Shown: piece after piece, positions 27,400 through 35,970 of the stretch
Position numbering within the stretch: position 1 is the first letter of the stretch
Layout of the letters: each line of letters starts with the position of its first letter
DNA from: CAYFLR01 sp964343805
GTDB taxonomy: Bacteria; Bdellovibrionota_B; Oligoflexia; CAYFLR01
Length of the DNA stretch: 64,000 nucleotides
NCBI GenBank assembly: GCA_964343805.1
Contig: CAYFLR010000023.1
Coordinates: forward strand, 1 to 64,000
Direction of reading: 5' to 3'
Position numbers and translations under genes: made by a program
The notes under the pieces: generated by a model
What the model saw: only the letters and a program-made list of their open reading frames with translations
Databases searched by the model: none
What the model was told of the DNA's origin: nothing

Positions 27400-28155
27400 T
27401 TAAGAATCTTCTTCTGGATCAATTGTTTGAACTTTAAGAGAAAGAACCTCTTTCCCTTCGCCCAGCACTTTTCGGCAGGCTTGCTGGCAAAGCGAGCAGT
27501 TACTGCATAAAAGAGTACTTGATTCTTTTCGCACATCCAACTTATAAGGGCATGATTTATCACACTGATGGCAGTTGATACAGCGACCTGACTCCTCATC
27601 GAAGGTCATGGTTACTGAGCTTTCTGATTGGGTTAAGATGAGCGGTATAGAGTAGGGGCAAGCATACCTGCAAAAACGCTCCCGGTAGATAACAACCACC
27701 ATAAAAAAGACGGTGAAGGCAATAACACTTGCTATCAATATGGGTTGGGGAAAAGGCTGTTTATAGAGTTCTATTTGGTCCTTAAGGGGAAAGAGAATGC
27801 TGATTGCTGTGTAACTGGCAACCAGGGCTAAAAGGACTCGAGCAACAGGACGCAATACATTATATAATTTTTTTTTGGTTGGTTTTCTAAATAGCTCCAA
27901 ATAGAGATGCATGGGACAAAGGTAAGAACAAAAAACCCTGCCTTTTTTAAAACTGACAAAGTAAATTAAAAAAAAGAGGGAGATGAGAAAAAAAATCGGG
28001 ATAAAAATGGTATCTCTTTCAAAGGTCAACCCTAATAATTTAAATTCTATAGATTTAGTATTGAACCCGGTGAGAGCGAGGGTGGGAGACAAGAACCCCA
28101 CAAGTGATACCAGTTGAATGAACTTTCTTAGCTTTTGAGATATAGGTTTGTTCAT
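27400..28155 (-). CDS. NapH/CcoG-like polytopic membrane ferredoxin
   Basis: 251 residues with about five hydrophobic segments in the first 180 residues. Two membrane-proximal Cys clusters, FCSYLCP near residue 75 and FCRYACP near 165, precede two ferredoxin-type 4Fe-4S motifs, CINCHQCDKSCP (about 195-206) and CSNCSLCQQAC (about 220-230). This pattern is shared by NapH, MauN and the CcoG/RdxA family of cbb3 assembly factors. CcoG is longer and has a C-terminal Ig-like domain that is missing here, so the NapH type fits by length, while the location beside cbb3 genes favours a role in cbb3 copper handling or electron supply. It diverges from the respiratory operon across 146 bp. Role is inference. 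Confidence 0.8.
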   Translation of the reverse strand: MNKPISQKLRKFIQLVSLVGFLSPTLALTGFNTKSIEFKLLGLTFERDTIFIPIFFLISLFFLIYFVSFKKGRVFCSYLCPMHLYLELFRKPTKKKLYNVLRPVARVLLALVASYTAISILFPLKDQIELYKQPFPQPILIASVIAFTVFFMVVVIYRERFCRYACPYSIPLILTQSESSVTMTFDEESGRCINCHQCDKSCPYKLDVRKESSTLLCSNCSLCQQACRKVLGEGKEVLSLKVQTIDPEEDS

Positions 28156-28301
28156 TCTGTAAGACTAAAGTAATTTGGACGAAATATCAATTCATTTCTT
28201 ATTAGAAATAACTACTAAAAACTATTGAGATTTGTAATATTATTTAATATAACCCACCTTAGGTATAATTTTAACTCTAATTGTTTGTTTTGGTTAGGTC
28301 T

Positions 28302-30077
28302 ATGAAGGATAAATTCACCGTCGAAATCCCTGATTTAAAATACTATGAAGAAGAGGTAAAATGCCGAACCGGATGCCCGGTCAATACCGATGCCAGAGGC
28401 TATCTAAACGCCGTCTCAAAAGGTCAATTTAAAGAGGCCTATTCCATTTCACGCGAGTTCAATCCCTTTGCTTCTATTTGTGGAAAAATCTGCGGTGCAC
28501 CCTGTGAAAAAGCTTGTCGCAGAGGGGCTGTCGATGTCACTGTGAGTATTCGGAATGTCAAAGGCTACTTGACGAGCAAACATGGACCAGAAAGTGGTGA
28601 TTTAAAAGGCGCCTTAGAATGTTCTAAAGGTCCTGGTAAGATTGATGCGGAAAAGAGTGGAAAGAAAGTAGCGGTGATTGGAGCGGGATGCGCGGGGTTA
28701 ACTTGTGCTCATGATCTAGCCAGATTAGGGCATACCATAACTATCTTTGAAAAACACAAAGTGAGCGGAGGAATGCTGGTGCAAGGTGTTCCTATCAATC
28801 GTCTTTCCCGTAAAGTGGTTCAAGCTGAAATTGATTCCATTTTGGAATTAGGTTCCATTGAGATTAAACACAATTGTGAAGTGGGCAAAGATATCTCTTT
28901 TAAGGAGTTGAAAGAGCAATTCGATGCAGTTTTTATCGCCAATGGTCTTTCTGTTGGTAAGATACTCCCCTTTCCTAATAGTGACCATGAAAATGTGATT
29001 TCGGGTCTCAAATTCTTACTTGATTTCAACCTCTTTGACGCGCCATCTTTTGCCGGTAAAAGATCCATCGTTATTGGTGGTGGAGATGTGGCCTTTGACG
29101 TGGCTCGAAGTGCTCTTAGATGCAAATCACCCCTCGTCAATCTTTGCTGCCTGGAACGAGAACATCTTGGAGAAATGCCTGGTTCTGCGGAAGAGCGAAG
29201 AGGGGGGCGACGAGAAGGTGTTGTTTTTAACGATGGATGGGGACCGGATAAAATCATTGTAGAAAATGGGCAATTAAAGGGATTACAAGTTAAAAAAGTA
29301 AAAGCCGTCTTTGATAGTGAGGGACGTTTTGCTCCGACATTTGAAGATGAAACAAAGATCGTTGAAGGGGATCTGATCTTTATGGCAGTGGGGCAAGGTT
29401 CCGATCTCGAATTTCTTAAAGAGAGTGGGGTTAAAATATCCGACCGTGGAATCATAGACGTGAACCCAGATACTTTAGAGACCAGTGAAGAGGGTGTCTA
29501 TGCAGGGGGGGATATCGCCTATGGTCCAAAACTGTTTATTAATGCGGTGGCTTCTGGGAGTCAAGCAGCCCTTTCTATTCATTCCTATCTGTCTGGTGGC
29601 AAGTCGTTGAAGAGAAAAAGAATCATGACTTTTACCGATCATGATCTTTATGGTCGTGACTCAGCCTACTTGGATAGTGAACACCGTGAACGAGACGATG
29701 AAGAGTTTAATATTGTCAATGAGCCTCATCGCAATTCCACTTTGGAATATACGGATGAAGAGGTGGTGGTTCAATCTGATCGATGTTTAGAATGCCATAT
29801 CCATCCTACTTTTGAAGGCAATATCTGTATTTTATGCGGAGGCTGTGTGGACGTTTGTCCTTCCTATTGCCTCCGCATGGTTAGCTCTGCAAATATAGAG
29901 GGAGATGAAAAGGTTGGGACCCTGCTGGCAAAACATGGAGAGCATCAAGAAACCTCCATTATGCTTTTTGATCCTCTTAAATGCATTCGTTGTGGAATGT
30001 GTTCTCAAAAGTGTCCCACCGGAGCTTGTAAAATGACTTCAAACACTTTTGAAGATGTACACTTATTGGAGAAATAA
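28302..30077 (+). CDS. GltD-like FAD/NAD(P) oxidoreductase with N- and C-terminal iron-sulfur motifs
   Basis: 591 residues from ATG 28302; a longer TTG reading from 28281 adds only seven residues. Residues about 20-105 form the cysteine-rich Fer4_20-type domain of the glutamate synthase small-subunit family (CRTGCPVNTD, then CGKICGAPCEKACRR). A FAD-binding GAGCAG motif comes near residue 135 and an NAD(P)-binding GGGDVA motif near 260, so the core matches GltD. The C-terminus adds ferredoxin-like clusters, CILCGGCVDVCP and CIRCGMCSQKCP. No glutamate synthase large subunit is nearby; instead it starts the operon with ccoS, Rieske and cytochrome b, so it may feed electrons from NAD(P)H into the quinone pool or an Fe-S partner. 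That link is inference. Ends three bases before ccoS. Confidence 0.85.
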   Translation: MKDKFTVEIPDLKYYEEEVKCRTGCPVNTDARGYLNAVSKGQFKEAYSISREFNPFASICGKICGAPCEKACRRGAVDVTVSIRNVKGYLTSKHGPESGDLKGALECSKGPGKIDAEKSGKKVAVIGAGCAGLTCAHDLARLGHTITIFEKHKVSGGMLVQGVPINRLSRKVVQAEIDSILELGSIEIKHNCEVGKDISFKELKEQFDAVFIANGLSVGKILPFPNSDHENVISGLKFLLDFNLFDAPSFAGKRSIVIGGGDVAFDVARSALRCKSPLVNLCCLEREHLGEMPGSAEERRGGRREGVVFNDGWGPDKIIVENGQLKGLQVKKVKAVFDSEGRFAPTFEDETKIVEGDLIFMAVGQGSDLEFLKESGVKISDRGIIDVNPDTLETSEEGVYAGGDIAYGPKLFINAVASGSQAALSIHSYLSGGKSLKRKRIMTFTDHDLYGRDSAYLDSEHRERDDEEFNIVNEPHRNSTLEYTDEEVVVQSDRCLECHIHPTFEGNICILCGGCVDVCPSYCLRMVSSANIEGDEKVGTLLAKHGEHQETSIMLFDPLKCIRCGMCSQKCPTGACKMTSNTFEDVHLLEK

Positions 30078-30079
30078 TT

Positions 30080-30247
30080 ATGACAACACTGTCTTTAATT
30101 ACCTTAGGGCTTACATTAACTCTGGGGCTTGTCTTTCTCGCGTTCTTCTTGTGGGCGGTGAAAGATGGCCAGTTTAATGACCCTGAAGAAGCCAAGTATG
30201 AAATGTTTAGAAACCCAAATGAAAAAGGTGAAGAACGAGATGAGTGA
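30080..30247 (+). CDS. ccoS: CcoS, cbb3 oxidase assembly peptide
   Basis: 55 residues, too short for routine gene finders. One transmembrane helix (about 4-26) ends in FFLWAVKDGQFNDPEEAKY; the W-A-V-x-x-G-Q-F-x-D motif is the hallmark of CcoS/FixS. CcoS is needed for cofactor insertion or copper maturation of cbb3 oxidase. It starts two bases after the flavoprotein stop and overlaps the Rieske gene by eight bases, so its translation is coupled with both neighbours. Its presence in front of the bc genes rather than after ccoI is a different order from that in many Proteobacteria. Confidence 0.88.
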   Translation: MTTLSLITLGLTLTLGLVFLAFFLWAVKDGQFNDPEEAKYEMFRNPNEKGEERDE

Positions 30248-30713
30248 GCACAAAAGCGATGAATCAATGAATCGAAGAGAGTTTCTTGCTCAGGCCGTAA
30301 GTGTTGGCTTGGGAGGAATCGCAGCAGCTGCAGCCGGAATAGGTATTTTCAAATACATGATTCCTGTTGTTTCTTATGGAGTTCCTAAAAAGTTTCAGAT
30401 GTCCAAAAATGATCTACCGGATCTGGGACAGGAACTGGTTTTTCCTGATCAGAAAATCCTGCTGAAGCGAACTTCCAAAGGTGAAATTGCTGCAGTCAGC
30501 TTAGTCTGTACTCATTTAGGCTGCACAGTCAATCGAGTGACCACGGGCTTTCAATGTCCTTGCCATGGATCTCAGTTTGATGATTCAGGTAATGTAGTGG
30601 GTGGCCCCGCTCCAAGTCCTCTCGCTTGGCATTCAGTGAGCAGCTTGCCTGGAGATCAAATAGAAATAGATACCGGATCCAGTCTGGAACAAGGCGCCTA
30701 CTTTATGGTTTGA
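30240..30713 (+). CDS. Rieske iron-sulfur protein of a bc-type complex
   Basis: 157 residues from ATG 30240; a longer reading from 30165 lies inside ccoS and is rejected. The N-terminus has an Arg-Arg pair (NRREFLAQ) followed by a hydrophobic helix, as in Tat-exported, membrane-anchored Rieske proteins. Cluster ligands are in CTHLGC and CPCHGS, the two 2Fe-2S loops, with the conserved GGPAPSPL after them. It overlaps ccoS by eight bases upstream and the start region of cytochrome b downstream. Together with the next two genes it forms the quinol:cytochrome c oxidoreductase. Confidence 0.93.
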   Translation: MSEHKSDESMNRREFLAQAVSVGLGGIAAAAAGIGIFKYMIPVVSYGVPKKFQMSKNDLPDLGQELVFPDQKILLKRTSKGEIAAVSLVCTHLGCTVNRVTTGFQCPCHGSQFDDSGNVVGGPAPSPLAWHSVSSLPGDQIEIDTGSSLEQGAYFMV

Positions 30714-30714
30714 T

Positions 30715-30721
30715 GGGGGAG
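30715..30721 (+). promoter_or_regulatory. Ribosome binding site selecting the cytochrome b start at 30728
   Basis: GGGGGAG six bases before the ATG at 30728. The earlier ATG at 30713 overlaps this site and the Rieske stop, and a reading from 30626 lies within the Rieske gene. Confidence 0.7.
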
Positions 30722-30727
30722 AAAACT

Positions 30728-32077
30728 ATGCCAGAAAATTTTGCGGTTTTAAAAGAGAGATTACAGCTGTTAGCTCTAAGCGTATGGAGCACAGTGTTTA
30801 GACATCGGTTCGACAACACTGGCTTAACCAAATCTAAGATTATGTTCAGTAACTTTTTCCTGCATATTCAGCCGGTGAAAGTACATCGTCGAACACTTAA
30901 TTTTACCTCAACTTATGGAATGGGACTCGTCTCGCTCTATCTATTTTTTATCCTGATAGTCACCGGTGTTATGATTATGTTTCACTACATTCCTTCCACC
31001 AGTATCGGCTTGGATGGTTTGCCTGAAGCCTATCAAAGAATGCTCAATTTACGGAGTAATATTTCTTGGGGTGTCTTTGTTAGAAACATGCACCGGTGGG
31101 CAGCTCATGCGATGGTTGCAACCGTTGCCCTCCATATGCTCCGAGTTTTCTTAATGGGAGCTTATAAAAAACCTCGCGAGTTTAACTGGGTTCTTGGTTG
31201 TATCCTTGGTCTGATGACCGTTCTTCTTTCTTACACTGGCTATCTACTCCCTTGGGATCAGCTGGCTTTTTGGGGTGTAAAAGTAGGAACTGAAATTGCC
31301 CGTATCGCACCTGGAGGAGGTTTAATTAGAGCCTTTTTATTAGGCGATAATTCTGTTGGACAAGAAGCTCTCATCCGTTTTTACGTGCTGCATGTGGCTC
31401 TTCTTCCTGGAATCACTTTAGGCCTGGTAGGACTTCACTTTTGGAGAATCAGAAAAGATGGGGGACTGGCTCAACCTAACTATGAAAATGATGAAAAACT
31501 TATTCCTCTTTCTGAGTGTGGAACAGTTAAAAATAACTCTGTCTTTAAAGAAGCCAGATCCTACAAACTTGTAGAAGTAGTAGAAGGAACTGAACCTAAG
31601 GTGGATGAACAAACCGAGTACATGACCTTTGCTTGGCCGAAACTTGTTATTCGTGAGTTGATTTTGTTTGTGGCGGTTATGGCAATTATGTCCATCGTGT
31701 CCATCTATTTTGATGCAGCCCTCGAAGGTCCTGCCAATCCTAATTTACCCACCAACCCATCCAAAGCTCCTTGGTACTTTTTAGGCCTGCAAGAGCTGGT
31801 GGGATATGACGCATTCATTGGCGGGGTATTAATTCCTGGTCTGCTGGTGAAATTGGTGATTCTCTTTCCCTATATTGAACTTGCTATAGAGAAAATTTTC
31901 AATTTAGGCAATCGCGGTGGAGTGGGTGTCTACTTTGCCAAAGAGAGATGGTTAGAAAACTTAATCTTCTTAGGTATATTTATTGGGATGGTGGTTTTGA
32001 TTATTATTGGAACATACTTTAGAGGACCCAACTGGGCTTTCGTCTATCCATGGGATCTCCCAGTAGGAGGGCATTAA
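30728..32077 (+). CDS. Cytochrome b of b6-like type (fused b6/subunit IV)
   Basis: 449 residues from ATG 30728. Haem histidines are visible in two helices: helix B has HRW...LHMLRV with spacing 14, and helix D has VLHVALL...GLHFWR with spacing 15. The extra residue in helix D is typical of cytochrome b6 rather than mitochondrial-type b. The C-terminal half continues as in subunit IV and carries KAPWYFLGLQEL instead of the PEWY quinol motif; this KAPWYF form is known from menaquinol-linked and delta-type complexes. So the likely quinol is menaquinol, by inference. Eight or so membrane helices are seen. Followed immediately by the multihaem cytochrome. Confidence 0.9.
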   Translation: MPENFAVLKERLQLLALSVWSTVFRHRFDNTGLTKSKIMFSNFFLHIQPVKVHRRTLNFTSTYGMGLVSLYLFFILIVTGVMIMFHYIPSTSIGLDGLPEAYQRMLNLRSNISWGVFVRNMHRWAAHAMVATVALHMLRVFLMGAYKKPREFNWVLGCILGLMTVLLSYTGYLLPWDQLAFWGVKVGTEIARIAPGGGLIRAFLLGDNSVGQEALIRFYVLHVALLPGITLGLVGLHFWRIRKDGGLAQPNYENDEKLIPLSECGTVKNNSVFKEARSYKLVEVVEGTEPKVDEQTEYMTFAWPKLVIRELILFVAVMAIMSIVSIYFDAALEGPANPNLPTNPSKAPWYFLGLQELVGYDAFIGGVLIPGLLVKLVILFPYIELAIEKIFNLGNRGGVGVYFAKERWLENLIFLGIFIGMVVLIIIGTYFRGPNWAFVYPWDLPVGGH

Positions 32078-32078
32078 T

Positions 32079-33824
32079 ATGTTTAAAGATTATAGTGTAC
32101 TGGCAATTTTTCTGGCAATCATGATGGTGGCTCTGGCCTATTCGGTTTTCGATGCTTTTGTGACAGAGTATGGTCCTATTCAGGATAAATATGTCAAGCT
32201 GACAAACTATAAAGGCTTTGAAAAAGGGGTGAAGCAGGTCAATGTTAAAATGGCTGGTGGGCTGATTATTGATCGCTGTACCACCTGTCATCTAGGAGTT
32301 GACAATAAAGATGCGGCTGCTTTTGATCAGCCTTTAAAAACTCATCCCCCGATCGTTCCTCATGTAAACAATGACCCTCATAAGTTCAGTGAGCTAGGTT
32401 GTGTGAGTTGTCACCAAGGAAATGGACGAGGTATAGATAAAAAAGATGCCCATGGCGAATACCATGATTGGCCGAATCCTATGCTCAAAGGCAAAGATGT
32501 GCAAGCCAGTTGTGCCAAATGTCATGAAACCAAAGATCAAACCTTGGCGGGAGCCGATGTCTATAACTTAGGTAAAAAACTTTATATTGAAAAGGCCTGC
32601 TGGTCTTGTCATACCATTGAAGGGGTTTCCGCTGGTAAAAAAGGGCCCTTGTTAACTGATGCGGGTAGTAAATTTACTATGGAATACCTCATCGAATCTA
32701 TTGTTGACCCTACTGCCAACACCCCGGTATCCAAAATGCCTAAATTTGATTGGGTGGATGATAAAGAAGTGGTGCATGCGCTGGCGGTTTATCTTAAAGG
32801 GCAAACTACCAAGAAGATTCGTTCTTCCGTAAAATCTCCCGTTGAATACAAAGCTCCAGTGGCTTCTTATCGTAATCTAAACGAGGCCTCAGTAGAAGTG
32901 GGGCGTCGAATTTTTATCGGAGAAAGCGAGAAGGGAGATGAACGAGGCGGTTGTTTAAACTGTCATTCCTACAAAGATAGTAACGGTATATTGAGTGGTG
33001 GGGTGATTGGTCCTGAATTAACTTATGTGACTCGCAATCGCAGTGACGAGTACATTAGACAGCACATTATTAATCCCAATAAGAATAATGTAGATACAAC
33101 GATGCCTAAGTTTGATACCCTCACCGCCACTGAACTCGATAGTTTGATGCTCTTTTTAAACTCTCTTGATTTTTCACCGAGCAATCGAGATCCAGTGAAT
33201 CTTTTCGCCAATTTTTGTGCCAGCTGTCATGGTCATGACCTGAAAGGAAAGGGTCTGGTATCCACCATGTTGGATCCTCTTCCCAGGGACTTGGCTAACT
33301 TTCAATTTGTTTCCAACTACCAAAGTCGCCTCAAAGAATCCATTTTAAAAGGGGTTGATGGTACACCCATGCCTCCTTGGGATCAAGTAATTACAGAAGA
33401 TGAGGCTGATGCACTTGTTGGTTACATCGCTAAAATGGCCAAGGTGGAATCCAAAAAATTTGTTCGTTTGGATGTGAAATTGCCCAAAGTTGGTGACAAA
33501 GATCGTCGCTCTATGAAAGGGGCTGAGCATGTCATTAAACCTGCTGATGCTAAAAATGGCAAAGTGGTTTTTAGTAAGTTTTGTACCTCTTGTCATGGAA
33601 TTTTGGCGAACGGAAAAGGTCCTAATGCCTATGATCTGAAACATCCGATGCCCCGAAATTTACTGAATAAGGCCTTTGTAAATTCTATCAAAAATATTGA
33701 TGAGCGCTTTTATAAATCCATTGTCCTTGGGGTGCCGGGAACACCGATGCCTCCCCATGACTTTTTATCCGATCAAAGTATTCTGGATGCTATTGCCTTT
33801 ATTAAAAAGATCAATCAAGATTGA
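32079..33824 (+). CDS. Seven-haem membrane-anchored cytochrome c
   Basis: 581 residues. One N-terminal transmembrane helix (about 6-27) anchors the protein. Seven CxxCH haem sites are visible, with first Cys at residues 67, 108, 145, 174, 292, 380 and 502. The first four are close together (a compact multihaem domain), then three monohaem cytochrome-c-like domains follow, each with a later Met in a Met-Pro context (SKMPKF, TTMPKF, TPMPPW and TPMPPH). The last two have the CcoP-like pattern of a CASCH/CTSCH haem, GKG and a TPMPP ligand. It probably carries electrons from the bc complex and may replace the missing CcoP. The AGGAGG site and two-base gap after cytochrome b show tight coupling. 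Confidence 0.9.
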   Translation: MFKDYSVLAIFLAIMMVALAYSVFDAFVTEYGPIQDKYVKLTNYKGFEKGVKQVNVKMAGGLIIDRCTTCHLGVDNKDAAAFDQPLKTHPPIVPHVNNDPHKFSELGCVSCHQGNGRGIDKKDAHGEYHDWPNPMLKGKDVQASCAKCHETKDQTLAGADVYNLGKKLYIEKACWSCHTIEGVSAGKKGPLLTDAGSKFTMEYLIESIVDPTANTPVSKMPKFDWVDDKEVVHALAVYLKGQTTKKIRSSVKSPVEYKAPVASYRNLNEASVEVGRRIFIGESEKGDERGGCLNCHSYKDSNGILSGGVIGPELTYVTRNRSDEYIRQHIINPNKNNVDTTMPKFDTLTATELDSLMLFLNSLDFSPSNRDPVNLFANFCASCHGHDLKGKGLVSTMLDPLPRDLANFQFVSNYQSRLKESILKGVDGTPMPPWDQVITEDEADALVGYIAKMAKVESKKFVRLDVKLPKVGDKDRRSMKGAEHVIKPADAKNGKVVFSKFCTSCHGILANGKGPNAYDLKHPMPRNLLNKAFVNSIKNIDERFYKSIVLGVPGTPMPPHDFLSDQSILDAIAFIKKINQD

Positions 33825-33836
33825 GGAGTTGTTTAA

Positions 33837-35180
33837 ATGAAACAGGATCGAGCGGCCCTTACTTTTTTAATCAGTTCGTGTGTATACCTACTATTAGGTA
33901 TGTCTTATGGAGTGATTGCTGCCATTAAACTAATTTGGCCTGAGATTGGCGACTTTGAGCTTTTGACCTTTGGTCGGGTACGAACCGTGCATACCAATGT
34001 AGTACTGTTTGGTTGGTTGTTGCAGGCTGATATGGGACTCATTCTCTATATCATACCTCGCCTATTACACACTAAACTTTACTCTGAAAAACTGGCTTTT
34101 GCCACTTGGGGACTTTTTAATTTGTCTGCTCTGGGTGGTGTGGCAGGAATTGTGTTAGGACGTATGAAAGGGATAGAATATGCAGAAATAGCACCTCCCT
34201 TCGACTACTTAATAACTGTAACCTGGGTCATGTTTGGAGCCAATATTTTTATGACCTTCGTGAACCGCAAGGTTAAATATCTCTATGTGAGTATTTGGTA
34301 TGCGGTGGGAAGTGTGATCTGGACAGCCTTTGTCTATNNNNNNNNNNACTTTATTACTCAGGTACCTGGTGTCACTGGAATCAATCAAGCTAACCTCACC
34401 TGGTTCTATGTTCATAATGCGGTGGGGCTCATATTTACACCTCTAGGTGTTTCTATTGCTTATTATTTAATTCCAAAAAATTTAAAGACCCCGCTCTATT
34501 CTCATAAACTCAGTCTGGTGGGCTTTTGGGCCATCTCCTTTGTTTATGTGTGGACGGGAGCTCACCATATGATCCATGGACCCATTAGTTATTGGTTGCA
34601 AACTGTGGCTATTTTATTTTCCTGGTCACTGATTATCCCTGTAGTCGCGGTGGTGACCAACTTCCTCAAAACCTTTGCCAATGCACCGAAGGGGAAGATG
34701 TTGCAAGGTCCTATTTTAAAGTTCCTCTATGCAGGTTCCATTTTTTATATTCTTACCTGTTTACAAGGACCTTTTCATTCTATTAGAACGGTCAATATGG
34801 TTGTAAGTAAAACCGATTGGATTGTAGGACATGCCCATATGGCCGTCCTGGGAGCCTTCTCCTTTTTTGCCATGGCAGGAATCTATTTTGCCGTTCCTAG
34901 AATTTTAAACAGGCCCCTCTTTTCTGCCAAATTAGGAAACCTACACTTCTGGCTCACTCTATTTGCTGCTATTCCATTTTTTGCGATTCTATGGGTCGGT
35001 GGTGTGGTTCAAGGCTTCTCTTGGATGGATCTCGATGTAACCTTCTTGGATTCGCTCCGCGTGATGCGCCCCTATCATATTATGCGTTATTTAACTGGAG
35101 CAATCATTCTCATCGCTCAACTTGTTTTTGTTTATAATATTTGGGAAACAATTTTTGGCGCAAATAAGAAAACGGCTTAA
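33837..35180 (+). CDS. ccoN: CcoN, cbb3-type oxidase catalytic subunit
   Basis: 447 residues including a short gap, with about 12 membrane helices. Ligand pattern: His52 in RTVHTNVVLFGW for low-spin haem b, WFYVHNAVGL for the copper/high-spin site, TGAHHMIHGP with the His pair for Cu-B, and VGHAHMAVLG near the C-terminus for the haems. This is the haem-copper O2 reductase core of a cbb3 oxidase. The 10-base gap falls between helices and keeps frame. Begins 12 bases after the multihaem cytochrome with a GAGGAG site. The length is slightly below that of typical CcoN (about 470-480). Confidence 0.93.
   Translation: MKQDRAALTFLISSCVYLLLGMSYGVIAAIKLIWPEIGDFELLTFGRVRTVHTNVVLFGWLLQADMGLILYIIPRLLHTKLYSEKLAFATWGLFNLSALGGVAGIVLGRMKGIEYAEIAPPFDYLITVTWVMFGANIFMTFVNRKVKYLYVSIWYAVGSVIWTAFVYXXXXFITQVPGVTGINQANLTWFYVHNAVGLIFTPLGVSIAYYLIPKNLKTPLYSHKLSLVGFWAISFVYVWTGAHHMIHGPISYWLQTVAILFSWSLIIPVVAVVTNFLKTFANAPKGKMLQGPILKFLYAGSIFYILTCLQGPFHSIRTVNMVVSKTDWIVGHAHMAVLGAFSFFAMAGIYFAVPRILNRPLFSAKLGNLHFWLTLFAAIPFFAILWVGGVVQGFSWMDLDVTFLDSLRVMRPYHIMRYLTGAIILIAQLVFVYNIWETIFGANKKTA
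34338..34347. other. Assembly gap (10 N) inside ccoN
   Basis: The reading frame continues on both sides, so ccoN is intact apart from about four unknown residues. Confidence 0.95.
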
Positions 35181-35202
35181 CATTGATTTTGGAGATAAAT
35201 AG

Positions 35203-35790
35203 ATGAAAAAACCAACGTTCGAAAAAAGTTTTGCCCTCCTTGCTTTGGGAGCATTCCTTATTTTTGCTATAGGTGGTGTGATGACTACTATTGTTCCTCC
35301 TTTAGTTGATAAGGATTTAACAACCCCTCGCCCTCATATGAAGCCCTATACCGCTCAGGAACTCCGAGGAATTGAAGTTTATAAATCAGAAGGCTGTGTA
35401 TATTGTCATACTCAACAGATTCGTCATTTAGAAGTGGATAGTAAACGCTATGGATGGAGACTGGTGGATGCTCCTTTTTCAGAAGCATGGGAGTATGCCT
35501 ATGACCGGCCTCACTTTTTGGGTACCAAAAGAACGGGTCCAGATTTAGCAAGAGTCGGTGGTAAATATTCCTCTCAATGGCATTATGCTCATTTTAAAAA
35601 CCCTCGTAAAATGAGTGAGCATTTTAAAGGAAGTCGAGATCTTTACAGGGATTACTCAGTAATGCCTTCCTTTAATTACTTAACTGATCAGCAGATCGAA
35701 GATCTTACCGCTTACATTCAAACTCTGGGTCGTAATAAAAATTGGCGGAAAGATAAAGATGGCAATCCATTAAATGACTATGAACAATAA
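35203..35790 (+). CDS. ccoO: CcoO, monohaem cytochrome c subunit of cbb3 oxidase
   Basis: 195 residues: an N-terminal anchor helix (about 10-30), then the CcoO-specific segment with GxxVYxxxGCVYCHTQQIR (haem Cys64/Cys67, His68) and later RTGPDLARVGGKY and SVMPSFNYL with the distal Met. The short soluble domain matches the family. It accepts electrons from a donor haem and passes them to CcoN. A GGAG site lies just before the ATG. Follows ccoN by 22 bases. Confidence 0.93.
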   Translation: MKKPTFEKSFALLALGAFLIFAIGGVMTTIVPPLVDKDLTTPRPHMKPYTAQELRGIEVYKSEGCVYCHTQQIRHLEVDSKRYGWRLVDAPFSEAWEYAYDRPHFLGTKRTGPDLARVGGKYSSQWHYAHFKNPRKMSEHFKGSRDLYRDYSVMPSFNYLTDQQIEDLTAYIQTLGRNKNWRKDKDGNPLNDYEQ

Positions 35791-35809
35791 TTTCTTGGTG
35801 GAGTGACTT

Positions 35810-35956
35810 ATGACTGACAAAAAGACTGACGAAATGTTAGAGGAAACGGATGAGATCGAAGTTGCTGACCATGATATTGGTAAGCTCAATCTCTTTGTCT
35901 ATGCTGTCATTGCTTCAGCAGCTCTCTATTACCTATTTTTCCATTTTTCTCCCTGA
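35810..35956 (+). CDS. Small single-helix CcoQ-like peptide
   Basis: 48 residues, below the usual gene-finding limit. A charged acidic N-terminal half is followed by one transmembrane helix (about 27-45: LNLFVYAVIASAALYYLFF). A GGTGGAG site precedes the ATG, and the gene lies between ccoO and the TauE-like gene in the place where ccoQ/fixQ is usually found. CcoQ stabilises the cbb3 complex. Sequence similarity is weak at this length, so the name rests mostly on position and topology; it might instead be a truncated CcoP anchor. Confidence 0.6.
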   Translation: MTDKKTDEMLEETDEIEVADHDIGKLNLFVYAVIASAALYYLFFHFSP

Positions 35957-35970
35957 AAAGGTTTTCTCTT

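Noticed and set aside
28820..29455. 211-residue minus-strand ORF opposite the GltD-like gene
   Set aside because: No ribosome site, low-complexity Ser/Arg composition and full overlap with a well-supported gene.
30165..30239. Longer N-terminus for the Rieske protein
   Set aside because: It lies inside ccoS in another frame; ATG 30240 gives the normal Tat-like signal start.
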